Assembly: GCF_050947335.1 (NCBI RefSeq)
Contig: NW_027473490.1
Span: forward strand, 214,015 to 278,014
Length of the DNA stretch: 64,000 bases
Direction of reading: 5' to 3'
Origin: Megachile rotundata
Lineage: Eukaryota; Arthropoda; Insecta; Hymenoptera; Megachilidae
Numbering within the stretch: position 1 is the stretch's first letter; every line of letters begins with the position of its first letter. The position numbers and the translations under genes are program-made. Below the pieces are notes generated by a model. That model did no database searches, was not told the DNA's origin, and worked only from the letters and a program-made list of their open reading frames with translations. Shown piece by piece: positions 20,022 to 34,367 of this stretch.

Positions 20022-22985
20022 AATTTTGCTCGTTTTGAACGAATTATGCTCATTTTCGCACGATTCAGCCTCTAATTCGCACATATCCGCTGTAATTCGA
20101 CTCTGTACTATCTAGTTATGTTAAGTTATCCTGTCTGAGCACAATTCAACACCACAATGAACAATTTTGCTCGTTTTGCACGAATTTTGCTCATTTTCGA
20201 ACGATTCAGCCCCTAATTCGCACATATCCGCTGTATTTCGACTCTGTACTATCTAGTTATGTTAAGTTATCCTATCTGAGCACAATTCGACACCACAATG
20301 AACAATTTTGCTCGTTTTGCACGAATTATGCTCATTTTCGCACGATTCAGCCTCTAATTCGCACATATCCGCTGTAATTCGACTCTGTACTATCTAGTTA
20401 TGTTAAGTTATCGTAACTGAGCACAATTCGACACCACAATGAACAATTTTGCTCGTAATGAACGAATTATGCTCATTTTCGCACGATTCAGCCTCTAATT
20501 CGCACATATCCGCTGTAATTCGACTCTGTACTATCTAGTTATGTTAAGTAATCGTAACTGAGCACAATTCGACACCACAATGAACAATTTTGCTCCTAAT
20601 GAACGAATTATGCTCATTTTCGCACGATTCAGCCTCTAATTCGCACATATCCGCTGTAATTCGACTCTGTACTATCTAGTTATGTTAAGTTATCGTAACT
20701 GAGCACAATTCGACACCACAATGAACAATTTTGCTCGTTTTGCACGAATTTTGCTCGATTTGAACGAATTTTGCTCATTTTCGAACGATTCAGCCTCTAA
20801 TTCGCACATATCCGCTGTAATTCGACTCTGTACTATCTAGTCATGTTAAGTTATCGTAACTGAGCACAATTCAACACCACAATGAACAATTTTGCTCGTT
20901 TTGAATGAATTATGCTCATTTTCGCACGATTCAGCCTCTAATTCGCACATATCCGCTGTATTTCGACTCTGTACTATCTAGTTATGTTAAGTTATCCTAT
21001 CTGAGCACAATTCGACACCACAATGAACAATTTTGCTCGTTTTGCACGAATTATGCTCATTTTCGCACGATTCAGCCTCTAATTCGCACATATCCGCTGT
21101 AATTCGACTCTGTACTATCTAGTTATGTTAAGTTATCGTAACTGAGCACAATTCGACACCACAATGAACAATTTTGCTCGTTTTGAATGAATTATGCTCA
21201 TTTTCGCACGATTCAGCCTCTCATTCGCACATATCCGCTGTAATTTGACTCTGTAATATCTAGGCATGTTAAGTTATCGTAACTGAGCACAATTCAACAC
21301 CACAATGAACAATTTTGCTCGTTTTGCTCGAATTTTGCTCGTTTTGAACGAATTTTGCTCATTTTCGAACGATTCAGCCTCTAATTCGCACATATCCGCT
21401 GTATTTCGACTCTGTACTATCTAGTTATGTTAAGTTATCCTATCTGAGCACAATTCGACACCACAATGAACAATTTTGCTCGTTTTGCACGAATTATGCT
21501 CATTTTCGCACGATTCAGCCTCTAATTCGCACATATCCGCTGTAATTCGACTCTGTACTATCTAGTTATGTTAAGTTATCCTATCTGAGCACAATTCGAC
21601 ACCACAATGAACAATTTTGCTCGTAATGAACGAATTATGCCCATTTTCGCACGATTCAGCCTCTAATTCGCACATATCCGCTGTAATTTGACTCTGTAAT
21701 ATCTAGGCATGTTAAGTTATCGTAACTGAGCACAATTCAACACCACAATGAACAATTTTGCTCGTTTTGCTCGAATTTTGCTCGTTTTGAACGAATTTTG
21801 CTCATTTTCGAACGATTCAGCCTCTAATTCGCACATATCCGCTGTATTTCGACTCTGTACTATCTAGTTATGTTAAGTTATCCTATCTGAGCACAATTCG
21901 ACACCACAATGAACAATTTTGCTCGTTTTGAATGAATTATGCTCATTTTCGCACGATTCAGCCTCTCATTCGCACATATCCGCTGTAATTTGACTCTGTA
22001 ATATCTAGGCATGTTAAGTTATCGTAACTGAGCACAATTCAACACCACAATGAACAATTTTGCTCGTTTTGCTCGAATTTTGCTCGTTTTGAACGAATTT
22101 TGCTCATTTTCGAACGATTCAGCCTCTAATTCGCACATATCCGCTGTATTTCGACTCTGTACTATCTAGTTATGTTAAGTTATCCTATCTGAGCACAATT
22201 CGACACCACAATGAACAATTTTGCTCGTTTTGCACGAATTATGCTCATTTTCGCACGATTCAGCCTCTAATTCGCACATATCCGCTGTAATTCGACTCTG
22301 TACTATCTAGTTATGTTAAGTTATCCTATCTGAGCACAATTCAACACCACAATGAACAATTTTGCTCGTTTTGCACGAATTATGCTCATTTTCGCACGAT
22401 TCAGCCTCTAATTCGCACATATCCGCTGTAATTCGACACTGTACTATCTAGTTATGTTAAGTTATCCTATCTGAGCACAATTCAACACCACAATGAACAA
22501 TTTTGCTCGTTTTGCACGAATTTTGCTCGTTTTGAACGAATTTTGCTCATTTTCGAACGATTCAGCCCCTAATTCGCACATATCCGCTGTATTTCGACTC
22601 TGTACAATCTAGTTATTTTAAGTTATCCTATCTGAGTATAATTCGACACCACAATGAACAATTTTGCTCGTTTTACACGAATTATGCTCATTTTCGCACG
22701 ATTCGGCCTCTAATTCGCACATATCCGCTGTAATTCGACTCTGTACTATCTAGTTATGTTAAGTTATCGTAACTGAGCACAATTCGACACCACAATGAAC
22801 AATTTTGCTCGTAATGAACGAATTATGCCCATTTTCGCACGATTCAGCCTCTAATTCGCACATATCCGCTGTAATTCGACTCTGTACTATCTAGTTATGT
22901 TAAGTTATCGTAACTGAGCACAATTCGACACCACAATGAACAATTTTGCTCGTTTTGCACGAATTTTGCTCGTTTTGAACGAATT
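20022..22985 (+). repeat. 2,940-bp tandem duplication, copy 1
   Basis: Line-by-line comparison with the sequence 2,940 bp downstream showed no difference, including rare marks such as GAGTATAATT, TTGCTCGATTTGAACG and TTTTGCTCGAATTTTG. The length fits 14 short plus 6 long monomers. The two copies overlap by a 24-bp shared stretch (AATTTTGCTCG through AACGAATT) in the 20-bp sub-repeat, which places the exchange point there. Confidence 0.95.
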
Positions 22986-23076
22986 ATGCTCATTTTCGCA
23001 CGATTCAGCCTCTAATTCGCACATATCCGCTGTAATTCGACTCTGTACTATCTAGTTATGTTAAGTTATCCTGTCT
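22916..23076 (+). repeat. Junction monomer of the 2,940-bp duplication
   Basis: This 161-bp monomer has the two sub-units of a long monomer but then switches to the short-type 3' half (ATTATGCTC, CGCACG). Its counterpart at the left edge of copy 1 (19,996-20,136) is a 141-bp monomer with AATTAACAA. A long and a short monomer evidently recombined one sub-unit out of register. Confidence 0.85.
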
Positions 23077-25925
23077 GAGCACAATTCAACACCACAATGA
23101 ACAATTTTGCTCGTTTTGCACGAATTTTGCTCATTTTCGAACGATTCAGCCCCTAATTCGCACATATCCGCTGTATTTCGACTCTGTACTATCTAGTTAT
23201 GTTAAGTTATCCTATCTGAGCACAATTCGACACCACAATGAACAATTTTGCTCGTTTTGCACGAATTATGCTCATTTTCGCACGATTCAGCCTCTAATTC
23301 GCACATATCCGCTGTAATTCGACTCTGTACTATCTAGTTATGTTAAGTTATCGTAACTGAGCACAATTCGACACCACAATGAACAATTTTGCTCGTAATG
23401 AACGAATTATGCTCATTTTCGCACGATTCAGCCTCTAATTCGCACATATCCGCTGTAATTCGACTCTGTACTATCTAGTTATGTTAAGTAATCGTAACTG
23501 AGCACAATTCGACACCACAATGAACAATTTTGCTCCTAATGAACGAATTATGCTCATTTTCGCACGATTCAGCCTCTAATTCGCACATATCCGCTGTAAT
23601 TCGACTCTGTACTATCTAGTTATGTTAAGTTATCGTAACTGAGCACAATTCGACACCACAATGAACAATTTTGCTCGTTTTGCACGAATTTTGCTCGATT
23701 TGAACGAATTTTGCTCATTTTCGAACGATTCAGCCTCTAATTCGCACATATCCGCTGTAATTCGACTCTGTACTATCTAGTCATGTTAAGTTATCGTAAC
23801 TGAGCACAATTCAACACCACAATGAACAATTTTGCTCGTTTTGAATGAATTATGCTCATTTTCGCACGATTCAGCCTCTAATTCGCACATATCCGCTGTA
23901 TTTCGACTCTGTACTATCTAGTTATGTTAAGTTATCCTATCTGAGCACAATTCGACACCACAATGAACAATTTTGCTCGTTTTGCACGAATTATGCTCAT
24001 TTTCGCACGATTCAGCCTCTAATTCGCACATATCCGCTGTAATTCGACTCTGTACTATCTAGTTATGTTAAGTTATCGTAACTGAGCACAATTCGACACC
24101 ACAATGAACAATTTTGCTCGTTTTGAATGAATTATGCTCATTTTCGCACGATTCAGCCTCTCATTCGCACATATCCGCTGTAATTTGACTCTGTAATATC
24201 TAGGCATGTTAAGTTATCGTAACTGAGCACAATTCAACACCACAATGAACAATTTTGCTCGTTTTGCTCGAATTTTGCTCGTTTTGAACGAATTTTGCTC
24301 ATTTTCGAACGATTCAGCCTCTAATTCGCACATATCCGCTGTATTTCGACTCTGTACTATCTAGTTATGTTAAGTTATCCTATCTGAGCACAATTCGACA
24401 CCACAATGAACAATTTTGCTCGTTTTGCACGAATTATGCTCATTTTCGCACGATTCAGCCTCTAATTCGCACATATCCGCTGTAATTCGACTCTGTACTA
24501 TCTAGTTATGTTAAGTTATCCTATCTGAGCACAATTCGACACCACAATGAACAATTTTGCTCGTAATGAACGAATTATGCCCATTTTCGCACGATTCAGC
24601 CTCTAATTCGCACATATCCGCTGTAATTTGACTCTGTAATATCTAGGCATGTTAAGTTATCGTAACTGAGCACAATTCAACACCACAATGAACAATTTTG
24701 CTCGTTTTGCTCGAATTTTGCTCGTTTTGAACGAATTTTGCTCATTTTCGAACGATTCAGCCTCTAATTCGCACATATCCGCTGTATTTCGACTCTGTAC
24801 TATCTAGTTATGTTAAGTTATCCTATCTGAGCACAATTCGACACCACAATGAACAATTTTGCTCGTTTTGAATGAATTATGCTCATTTTCGCACGATTCA
24901 GCCTCTCATTCGCACATATCCGCTGTAATTTGACTCTGTAATATCTAGGCATGTTAAGTTATCGTAACTGAGCACAATTCAACACCACAATGAACAATTT
25001 TGCTCGTTTTGCTCGAATTTTGCTCGTTTTGAACGAATTTTGCTCATTTTCGAACGATTCAGCCTCTAATTCGCACATATCCGCTGTATTTCGACTCTGT
25101 ACTATCTAGTTATGTTAAGTTATCCTATCTGAGCACAATTCGACACCACAATGAACAATTTTGCTCGTTTTGCACGAATTATGCTCATTTTCGCACGATT
25201 CAGCCTCTAATTCGCACATATCCGCTGTAATTCGACTCTGTACTATCTAGTTATGTTAAGTTATCCTATCTGAGCACAATTCAACACCACAATGAACAAT
25301 TTTGCTCGTTTTGCACGAATTATGCTCATTTTCGCACGATTCAGCCTCTAATTCGCACATATCCGCTGTAATTCGACACTGTACTATCTAGTTATGTTAA
25401 GTTATCCTATCTGAGCACAATTCAACACCACAATGAACAATTTTGCTCGTTTTGCACGAATTTTGCTCGTTTTGAACGAATTTTGCTCATTTTCGAACGA
25501 TTCAGCCCCTAATTCGCACATATCCGCTGTATTTCGACTCTGTACAATCTAGTTATTTTAAGTTATCCTATCTGAGTATAATTCGACACCACAATGAACA
25601 ATTTTGCTCGTTTTACACGAATTATGCTCATTTTCGCACGATTCGGCCTCTAATTCGCACATATCCGCTGTAATTCGACTCTGTACTATCTAGTTATGTT
25701 AAGTTATCGTAACTGAGCACAATTCGACACCACAATGAACAATTTTGCTCGTAATGAACGAATTATGCCCATTTTCGCACGATTCAGCCTCTAATTCGCA
25801 CATATCCGCTGTAATTCGACTCTGTACTATCTAGTTATGTTAAGTTATCGTAACTGAGCACAATTCGACACCACAATGAACAATTTTGCTCGTTTTGCAC
25901 GAATTTTGCTCGTTTTGAACGAATT
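22962..25925 (+). repeat. 2,940-bp tandem duplication, copy 2
   Basis: This is the second copy, identical to 20,022-22,985 as read. It ends at 25,926 where AATTTTG replaces AATTATG. Identity over almost 3 kb implies a very recent duplication by unequal exchange, or an assembly duplication; the sequence alone cannot separate these. Confidence 0.95.
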
Positions 25926-27664
25926 TTGCTCATTTTCGAACGATTCAGCCTCTAATTCGCACATATCCGCTGTAATTCGACTCTGTACTATCTAGTTATG
26001 TTAAGTTATCCTATCTGAGCACAATTCGACACCACAATGAACAATTTTGCTCGTAATGAACGAATTATGCCCATTTTCGCACGATTCAGCCTCTAATTCG
26101 CACATATCCGCTGTAATTCGACTCTGTACTATCTAGTTATGTTAAGTTATCGTAACTGAGCACAATTCGACACCACAATGAACAATTTTGCTCGTTTTGC
26201 ACGAATTTTGCTCGTTTTGAACGAATTTTGCTCATTTTCGAACGATTCAGCCTCTAATTCGCACATATCCGCTGTAATTCGACTCTGTACTATCTAGTTA
26301 TGTTAAGTTATCCTATCTGAGCACAATTCGACACCACAATGAACAATTTTGCTCGTAATGAACGAATTATGCTCATTTTCGCACGATTCAACCTCTAATT
26401 CGCACATATCCGCTGTAATTCGACTCTGTACTATCTAGTTATGTTAAGTTATCGTAACTGAGCACAATTCGACACCACAATGAACAATTTTGCACGTTTT
26501 GCACGAATTATGCTCATTTTCGCAAGATTCAGCCTCTAATTCGCACATATCCGCTGTAATTCGACTCTGTACTATCCAGTCATGTTAAGTTATCGTAACT
26601 GAGCACAATTCAACACCACAATTAACAATTTTGCTCGTTTTGAACGAATTATGCTCATTTTCGCACGATTCAGCCTCTAATTCGCACATATCCGCTGTAA
26701 TTCGACTCTGTACTATCTAGTTATGTTAAGTTATCCTGTCTGAGCACAATTCAACACCACAATGAACAATTTTGCTCGTTGTGCACGAATTTTGCTCCTT
26801 TTGAACGAATTTTGCTCATTTTCGAACGATTCAGCCTCTAATTCGCACATATCCGCTGTAATTCGACTCTGTACTATCTAGTCATGTTAAGTTATCGTAA
26901 CTGAGCACAATTCGACACCACAATGAACAATTTTGCTCGTAATGAACGAATTATGCTCATTTTCGCACGATTCAGCCTCTAATTCGCACATATCCGCTGT
27001 AATTCGACTCTGTACTATCTAGTTATGTTAAGTAATCGTAACTGAGCACAATTCGACACCACAATGAACAATTTTGCTCCTAATGAACGAATTATGCTCA
27101 TTTTCGCACGATTCAGCCTCTAATTCGCACATATCCGCTGTAATTCGACTCTGTAGTATCTAGTTATGTTAAGTTATCGTAACTGAGCACAATTCGACAC
27201 CACAATGAACAATTTTGCTCGTTTTGCACGAATTTTGCTCGTTTTGAACGAATTTTGCTCATTTTCGAACGATTCAGCCTCTAATTCGCACATATCCGCT
27301 GTAATTCGACTCTGTACTATCTAGTTATGTTAAGTTATCCTATCTGAGCACAATTCAACACCACAATGAACAATTTTGCTCGTTTTGCACGAATTTTGCT
27401 CGTTTTGAACGAATTTTGCTCATTTTCGATCGATTCAGCCCCTAATTCGCACATATCCGCTGTATTTCGACTCTGTACTATCTAGTTATTTTAAGTTATC
27501 CTATCTGAGCACAATTCGACACCACAATGAACAATTTTGCTCGTTTTACACGAATTATGCTCATTTTCGCACGATTCGGCCTCTAATTCGCACATATCCG
27601 CTGCAATTCGACTCTGTACTATCTAGTTATGTTAAGTTATCGTAACTGAGCACAATTCGACACC

Positions 27665-29399
27665 ACAATGAACAATTTTGCTCGTTTTGCACGAATTTTG
27701 CTCGTTTTGAACGAATTTTGCTCATTTTCGAACGATTCAGCCTCTAATTCGCACATATCCGCTGTAATTCGACTCTGTACTATCTAGTTATGTTAAGTTA
27801 TCCTATCTGAGCACAATTCAACACCACAATGAACAATTTTGCTCGTTTTGCACGAATTATGCTCATTTTCGCACGATTCAGCCTCTAATTCGCACATATC
27901 CGCTGTAATTCGACTCTGTACTATCTAGTTATGTTAAGTTATCCTATCTGAGCACAATTCAACACCACAATGAACAATTTTGCTCGTTTTGCACGAATTA
28001 TGCTCATGTTCGCACGATTCAGCCTCTAATTCGCACATATCCGCTGTAATTCGACTCTGTACTATCTAGTTATGTTAAGTTATCCTATCTGAGCACAATT
28101 CAACACCACAATGAACAATTTTGCTCGTTTTGCACGAATTATGCTCATTTTCGCACGATTCAGCCTCTAATTCGCACATATCCGCTGTAATTCGGCTCTG
28201 TACTATCCAGTCATGTTAAGTTATCGTAACTGAGCACAATTCAACACCACAATGAACAATTTTGCTCGTTTTGAACGAATTATGCTCATTTTCGCACGAT
28301 TCAGCCTCTAATTCGCACATATCCGCTGTAATTCGACTCTGTACTATCTAGTTATGTTAAGTTATCCTGTCTGAGCACAATTCAACACCACAATGAACAA
28401 TTTTGCTCGTTTTGAACGAATTTTGCTCATTTTCGAACGATTCAGCCTCTAATTCGCACATATCCGCTGTAATTCGACTCTGTACTATCTAGTTATGTTA
28501 AGTTATCCTATGTGAGCACAATTCGACACCACAATGAACAATTTTGCTCGTTTTGCACGAATTATGCTCATTTTCGCACGATTCAGCCTCTAATTCGCAC
28601 ATATCCGCTGTAATTCGACTCTGTACTATCTACTTATGTTAAGTTATCGTAACTGAGCACAATTCGACACCACAATGAACAATTTTGCTCGTTTTGCACG
28701 AATTATGCTCATTTTCGCAATATTCAGCCTCTAGTTCGCACATATCCGCTGTAATTCGACTCTGTACTATCTAGTCATGTTAAGTTATCGTAACTGAGCA
28801 CAATTCGACACCACAATGAACAATTTTGCTCGTAATGAACGAATTATGCTCATTTTCGCACGATTCAGCCTCTAATTCGCACATATCCGCTGTAATTCGA
28901 CTCTGTACTATCTAGTTATGTTAAGTTATCCTATCTGAGCACAATTCGACACCACAATGAACAATTTTGCTCGTAATGAACGAATTATGCTCATTTTCGC
29001 ACGATTCAACCTCTAATTCGCACATATCCGCTGTAATTCGACTCTGTACTATCTAGTTATGTTAAGTGATCGTAACTGAGCACAATTCGACACCACAATG
29101 AACAATTTTGCTCGTTTTGCACGAATTTTGCTCGTTTTGAACGAATTTTGCTCATTTTCGAACGATTCAGCCTCTAATTCGCACATATCCGCTGTAATTC
29201 GACTCTGTACTATCTAGTTATGTTAAGTTATCCTATCTGAGCACAATTCGACACCACAATGAACAATTTTGCTCGTAATGAACGAATTATGCTCATTTTC
29301 GCACGATTCAACCTCTAATTCGCACATATCCGCTGTAATTCGACTCTGTACTATCTAGTTATGTTAAGTTATCGTAACTGAGCACAATTCAACACCACA
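27665..29399 (+). repeat. Dispersed duplicate (partner 40,432-42,166)
   Basis: A shift of 12,767 bp aligns the two blocks. Shared marks include CCTATGTGAG at about 28,507, CTACTTATG at about 28,630, CGCAATATTCAGCCTCTAG at about 28,716 and AAGTGATCG at about 29,065. Private changes in the partner are TTTTGATCGTAATG at about 41,735 and CTCGGTTTGAACG at about 41,900. Confidence 0.85.
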
Positions 29400-29618
29400 A
29401 TGAACAATTTTGCTCGTTTTGCACGAATTTTGCTCATTTTCGAACGATTCAGCCCCTAATTCGCACATATCCGCTGTATTTCGACTCTGTACTATCTAGT
29501 TATGTTAAGTTATCGTAACTGAGCACAATTCGACACCACAATGAACAATTTTGCTCGTAATGAACGAATTATGCTCATTTTCGCACGATTCAGCCTCTAA
29601 TTCGCACATATCCGCTGT

Positions 29619-32600
29619 AATTCGACTCTGTACTATCTAGTTATGTTAAGTTATCCTATCTGAGCACAATTCAACACCACAATGAACAATTTTGCTCGTT
29701 TTGCACGAATTTTGCTCGTTTTGAACGAATTTTGCTCATTTTCGAACGATTCAGCCCCTAATTCGCACATATCCGCTGTATTTCGACTCTGTACAATCTA
29801 GTTATTTTAAGTTATCCTATCTGAGCATAATTCGACACCACAATGAACAATTTTGCTCGTTTTACACGAATTATGCTCATTTTCGCACGATTCGGCCTCT
29901 AATTCGCACATATCCGCTGTAATTCGACTCTGTACTATCTAGTTATGTTAAGTTATCGTAACTGAGCACAATTCGACACCACAATGAACAATTTTGCTCG
30001 TAATGAACGAATTATGCCCATTTTCGCACGATTCAGCCTCTAATTCGCACATATCCGCTGTAATTCGACTCTGTACTATCTAGTTATGTTCAGTTATCGT
30101 AACTGAGCACAATTCGACACCACAATGAACAATTTTGCTCGTTTTGCACGAATTTTGCTCGTTTTGAACGAATTTTGCTCATTTTCGAACGATTCAGCCT
30201 CTAATTCGCACATATCCGCTGTAATTCGACTCTGTACTATCTAGTTATGTTAAGTTATCGTAACTGAGCACAATTCGACACCACAATGAACAATTTTGCT
30301 CGTAATGAACGAATTATGCTCATTTTCGCACGATTCAGCCTCTAATTCGCACATATCCGCTGTAATTCGACTCTGTACTATCTAGTTATGTTAAGTAATC
30401 GTAACTGAGCACAATTCGACACCACAATGAACAATTTTGCTCCTAATGAACGAATTATGCTCATTTTCGCACGATTCAGCCTCTAATTCGCACATATCCG
30501 CTGTAATTCGACTCTGTACTATCTAGTTATGTTAAGTTATCGTAACTGAGCACAATTCGACACCACAATGAACAATTTTGCTCGTTTTGCACGAATTTTG
30601 CTCGTTTTGAACGAATTTTGCTCATTTTCGAACGATTCAGCCTCTAATTCGCACATATCCGCTGTAATTCGACTCTGTACTATCTAGTCATGATAAGTTA
30701 TCGTAACTGAGCACAATTCAACACCACAATGAACAATTTTGCTCGTTTTGAATGAATTATGCTCATTTTCGCACGATTCAGCCTCTAATTCGCACATATC
30801 CGCTGTAATTTGACTCTGTACTATCTAGGCATGTTAAGTTATCGTAACTGAGCACAATTCAACACCACAATGAACAATTTTGCTCGTTTTGAACGAATTA
30901 TGCTCATTTTCGCACGATTCAGCCTCTAATTCGCACATATCCGTTGTAATTTGACTCTGTACTATCTAGTCATGTTAAGTTATCGTAACTGAGCACAATT
31001 CAACACCACAATGAACAATTTTGCTCGTTTTGCACGAATTTTGCTCGTTTTGAACGAATTTTGCACATTTTCGAACGATTCAGCCTCTAATTCGCACATA
31101 TCCGCTGTATTTCGACTCTGTACTATCTAGTTATGTTAAGTTATCCTATCTGAGCACAATTCGACACCACAATGAACAATTTTGCTCGTTTTGCACGAAT
31201 TATGCTCATTTTCGCACGATTCAGCCTCTAATTCGCACATATCCGCTGTAATTCGACTCTGTACTATCTAGTTATGTTAAGTTATCGTAACTGAGCACAA
31301 TTCGACACCACAATGAACAATTTTGCTCGTTTTGAATGAATTATGCTCATTTTCGCACGATTCAGCCTCTCATTCGCACATATCCGCTGTAATTTGACTC
31401 TGTAATATCTAGGCATGTTAAGTTATCGTAACTGAGCACAATTCAACACCACAATGAACAATTTTGCTCGTTTTGCACGAATTTTGCTCGTTTTGAACGA
31501 ATTTTGCTCATTTTCGAACGATTCAGCCTCTAATTCGCACATATCCGCTGTATTTCGACTCTGTACTATCTAGTTATGTTAAGTTATCCTATCTGAGCAC
31601 AATTCGACACCACAATGAACAATTTTGCTCGTTTTGCACGAATTATGCTCATTTTCGCACGATTCAACCTCTAATTCGCACATATCCGCTGTAATTCGAC
31701 TCTGTACTATCTAGTTATGTTAAGTTATCCTATCTGAGCACAATTCAACACCACAATGAACAATTTTGCTCGTTTTGCACGAATTATGCTCATTTTCGCA
31801 CGATTCAGCCTCTAATTCGCACATATCCGCTGTAATTCGACACTGTACTATCTAGTTATGTTAAGTTATCGTAACTGAGCACAATTCGACACCACAATGA
31901 ACAATTTTGCTCGTTTTACACGAATTATGCTCATTTTCGCACGATTCAGCCTCTAATTCGCACATATCCGCTGTAATTCGACTCTGTACTATCTAGTTAT
32001 GTTAAGTTACCCTATCTGAGCACAATTCAACACCACAATGAACAATTTTGCTCGTTTTGCACGAATTTTGCTCGTTTTGAACGAATTTTGCTCATTTTCG
32101 AACGATTCAGCCCCTAATTCGCACATATCCGCTGTATTTCGACTCTGTACAATCTAGTTATTTTAAGTTATCCTATCTGAGCATAATTCGACACCACAAT
32201 GAACAATTTTGCTCGTTTTACACGAATTATGCTCATTTTCGCACGATTCGGCCTCTAATTCGCACATATCCGCTGTAATTCGACTCTGTACTATCTAGTT
32301 ATGTTAAGTTATCGTAACTGAGCACAATTCGACACCACAATGAACAATTTTGCTCGTAATGAACGAATTATGCCCATTTTCGCACGATTCAGCCTCTAAT
32401 TCGCACATATCCGCTGTAATTCGACTCTGTACTATCTAGTTATGTTAAGTTATCGTAACTGAGCACAATTCGACACCACAATGAACAATTTTGCTCGTTT
32501 TGCACGAATTTTGCTCGTTTTGAACGAATTTTGCTCATTTTCGAACGATTCAGCCTCTAATTCGCACATATCCGCTGTAATTCGACTCTGTACTATCTAG

Positions 32601-34367
32601 TTATGTTAAGTTATCCTATCTGAGCACAATTCGACACCACAATGAACAATTTTGCTCGTAATGAACGAATTATGCTCATTTTCGCACGATTCAACCTCTA
32701 ATTCGCACATATCCGCTGTAATTCGACTCTGTACTATCTAGTTATGTTAAGTTATCGTAACTGAGCACAATTCGACACCACAATGAACAATTTTGCACGT
32801 TTTGCACGAATTATGCTCATTTTCGCAAGATTCAGCCTCTAATTCGCACATATCCGCTGTAATTCGACTCTGTACTATCCAGTCATGTTAAGTTATCGTA
32901 ACTGAGCACAATTCAACACCACAATTAACAATTTTGCTCGTTTTGAACGAATTATGCTCATTTTCGCACGATTCAGCCTCTAATTCGCACATATCCGCTG
33001 TAATTCGACTCTGTACTATCTAGTTATGTTAAGTTATCCTGTCTGAGCACAATTCAACACCACAATGAACAATTTTGCTCGTTTTGCACGAATTTTGCTC
33101 CTTTTGAACGAATTTTGCTCATTTTCGAACGATTCAGCCTCTAATTCGCACATATCCGCTGTAATTCGACTCTGTACTATCTAGTCATGTTAAGTTATCG
33201 TAACTGAGCACAATTCAACACCACAATGAACAATTTTGCTCGTTTTGAACGAATTATGCTCATTTTCGCACGATTCAGCCTCTAATTCGCACATATCCGT
33301 TGTAATTTGACTCTGTACTATCTAGTCATGTTAAGTTATCGTAACTGAGCACAATTCAACACCACAATGAACAATTTTGCTCGTTTTGCACGAATTTTGC
33401 TCATTTTCGAACGATTCAGCCCCTAATTCGCACATATCCGCTGTATTTCGACTCTGTACTATCTAGTTATGTTAAGTTATCCTATCTGAGCACAATTCGA
33501 CACCACAATGAACAATTTTGCTCGTTTTGCACGAATTATGCTCATTTTCGCACGATTCAGCCTCTAATTCGCACATATCCGCTGTAATTCGACTCTGTAC
33601 TATCTAGTTATGTTAAGTTATCGTAACTGAGCACAATTCGACACCACAATGAACAATTTTGCTCGTAATGAACGAATTATGCTCATTTTCGCACGATTCA
33701 GCCTCTAATTCGCACATATCCGCTGTAATTCGACTCTGTACTATCTAGTTATGTTAAGTAATCGTAACTGAGCACAATTCGACACCACAATGAACAATTT
33801 TGCTCCTAATGAACGAATTATGCTCATTTTCGCACGATTCAGCCTCTAATTCGCACATATCCGCTGTAATTCGACTCTGTACTATCTAGTTATGTTAAGT
33901 TATCGTAACTGAGCACAATTCGACACCACAATGAACAATTTTGCTCGTTTTGCACGAATTTTGCTCGTTTTGAACGAATTTTGCTCATTTTCGAACGATT
34001 CAGCCTCTAATTCTCACATATCCGCTGTAATTCGACTCTGTACTATCTAGTTATGTTAAGTTATCCTATCTGAGCACAATTCAACACCACAATGAACAAT
34101 TTTGCTCGTTTTGCACGAATTTTGCTCGTTTTGAACGAATTTTGCTCATTTTCGATCGATTCAGCCCCTAATTCGCACATATCCGCTGTGTTTCGACTCT
34201 GTACTATCTAGTTATTTTAAGTTATCCTATCTGAGCACAATTCGACACCACAATGAACAATTTTGCTCGTTTTACACGAATTATGCTCATTTTCGCACGA
34301 TTCGGCCTCTAATTCGCACATATCCGCTGCAATTCGACTCTGTACTATCTAGTTATGTTAAGTTATC
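29619..34367 (+). repeat. 4,712-bp tandem duplication, copy 1
   Basis: Shifted by 4,712 bp this matches 34,331-39,079. It contains one 3,363-bp unit plus 1,349 bp, consistent with 22 short and 10 long monomers. Rare marks shared by both copies include ATGTTCAGTTATCG (30,091 and 34,803), CATGATAAG, CTGTGTTTCG and AATTCTCAC. The 37-bp stretch shared by both copies lies in the AT-rich 3' third of the monomer. Confidence 0.92.
30309..32345 (+). repeat. Dispersed duplicate (partner about 45,956-47,992)
   Basis: A shift of 15,647 bp aligns the marker monomers (30,439 with 46,086), the GAATG/TAATATCTAGGC monomer, the CGACACTGTAC monomer and GTTACCCTATC. The partner begins inside a hybrid monomer whose left half is the GCACGTTTTGCACG subtype. 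Confidence 0.8.

Noticed and set aside
20905..21102. Open frame of 65 codons on the plus strand
   Set aside because: It is a chance read across two satellite monomers. It recurs identically at 23,845-24,042 only because the DNA is duplicated at 2,940 bp.
23845..24042. Second identical 65-codon open frame
   Set aside because: It is the duplicate of the frame at 20,905. Identity reflects the fresh tandem duplication, not selection on a protein.
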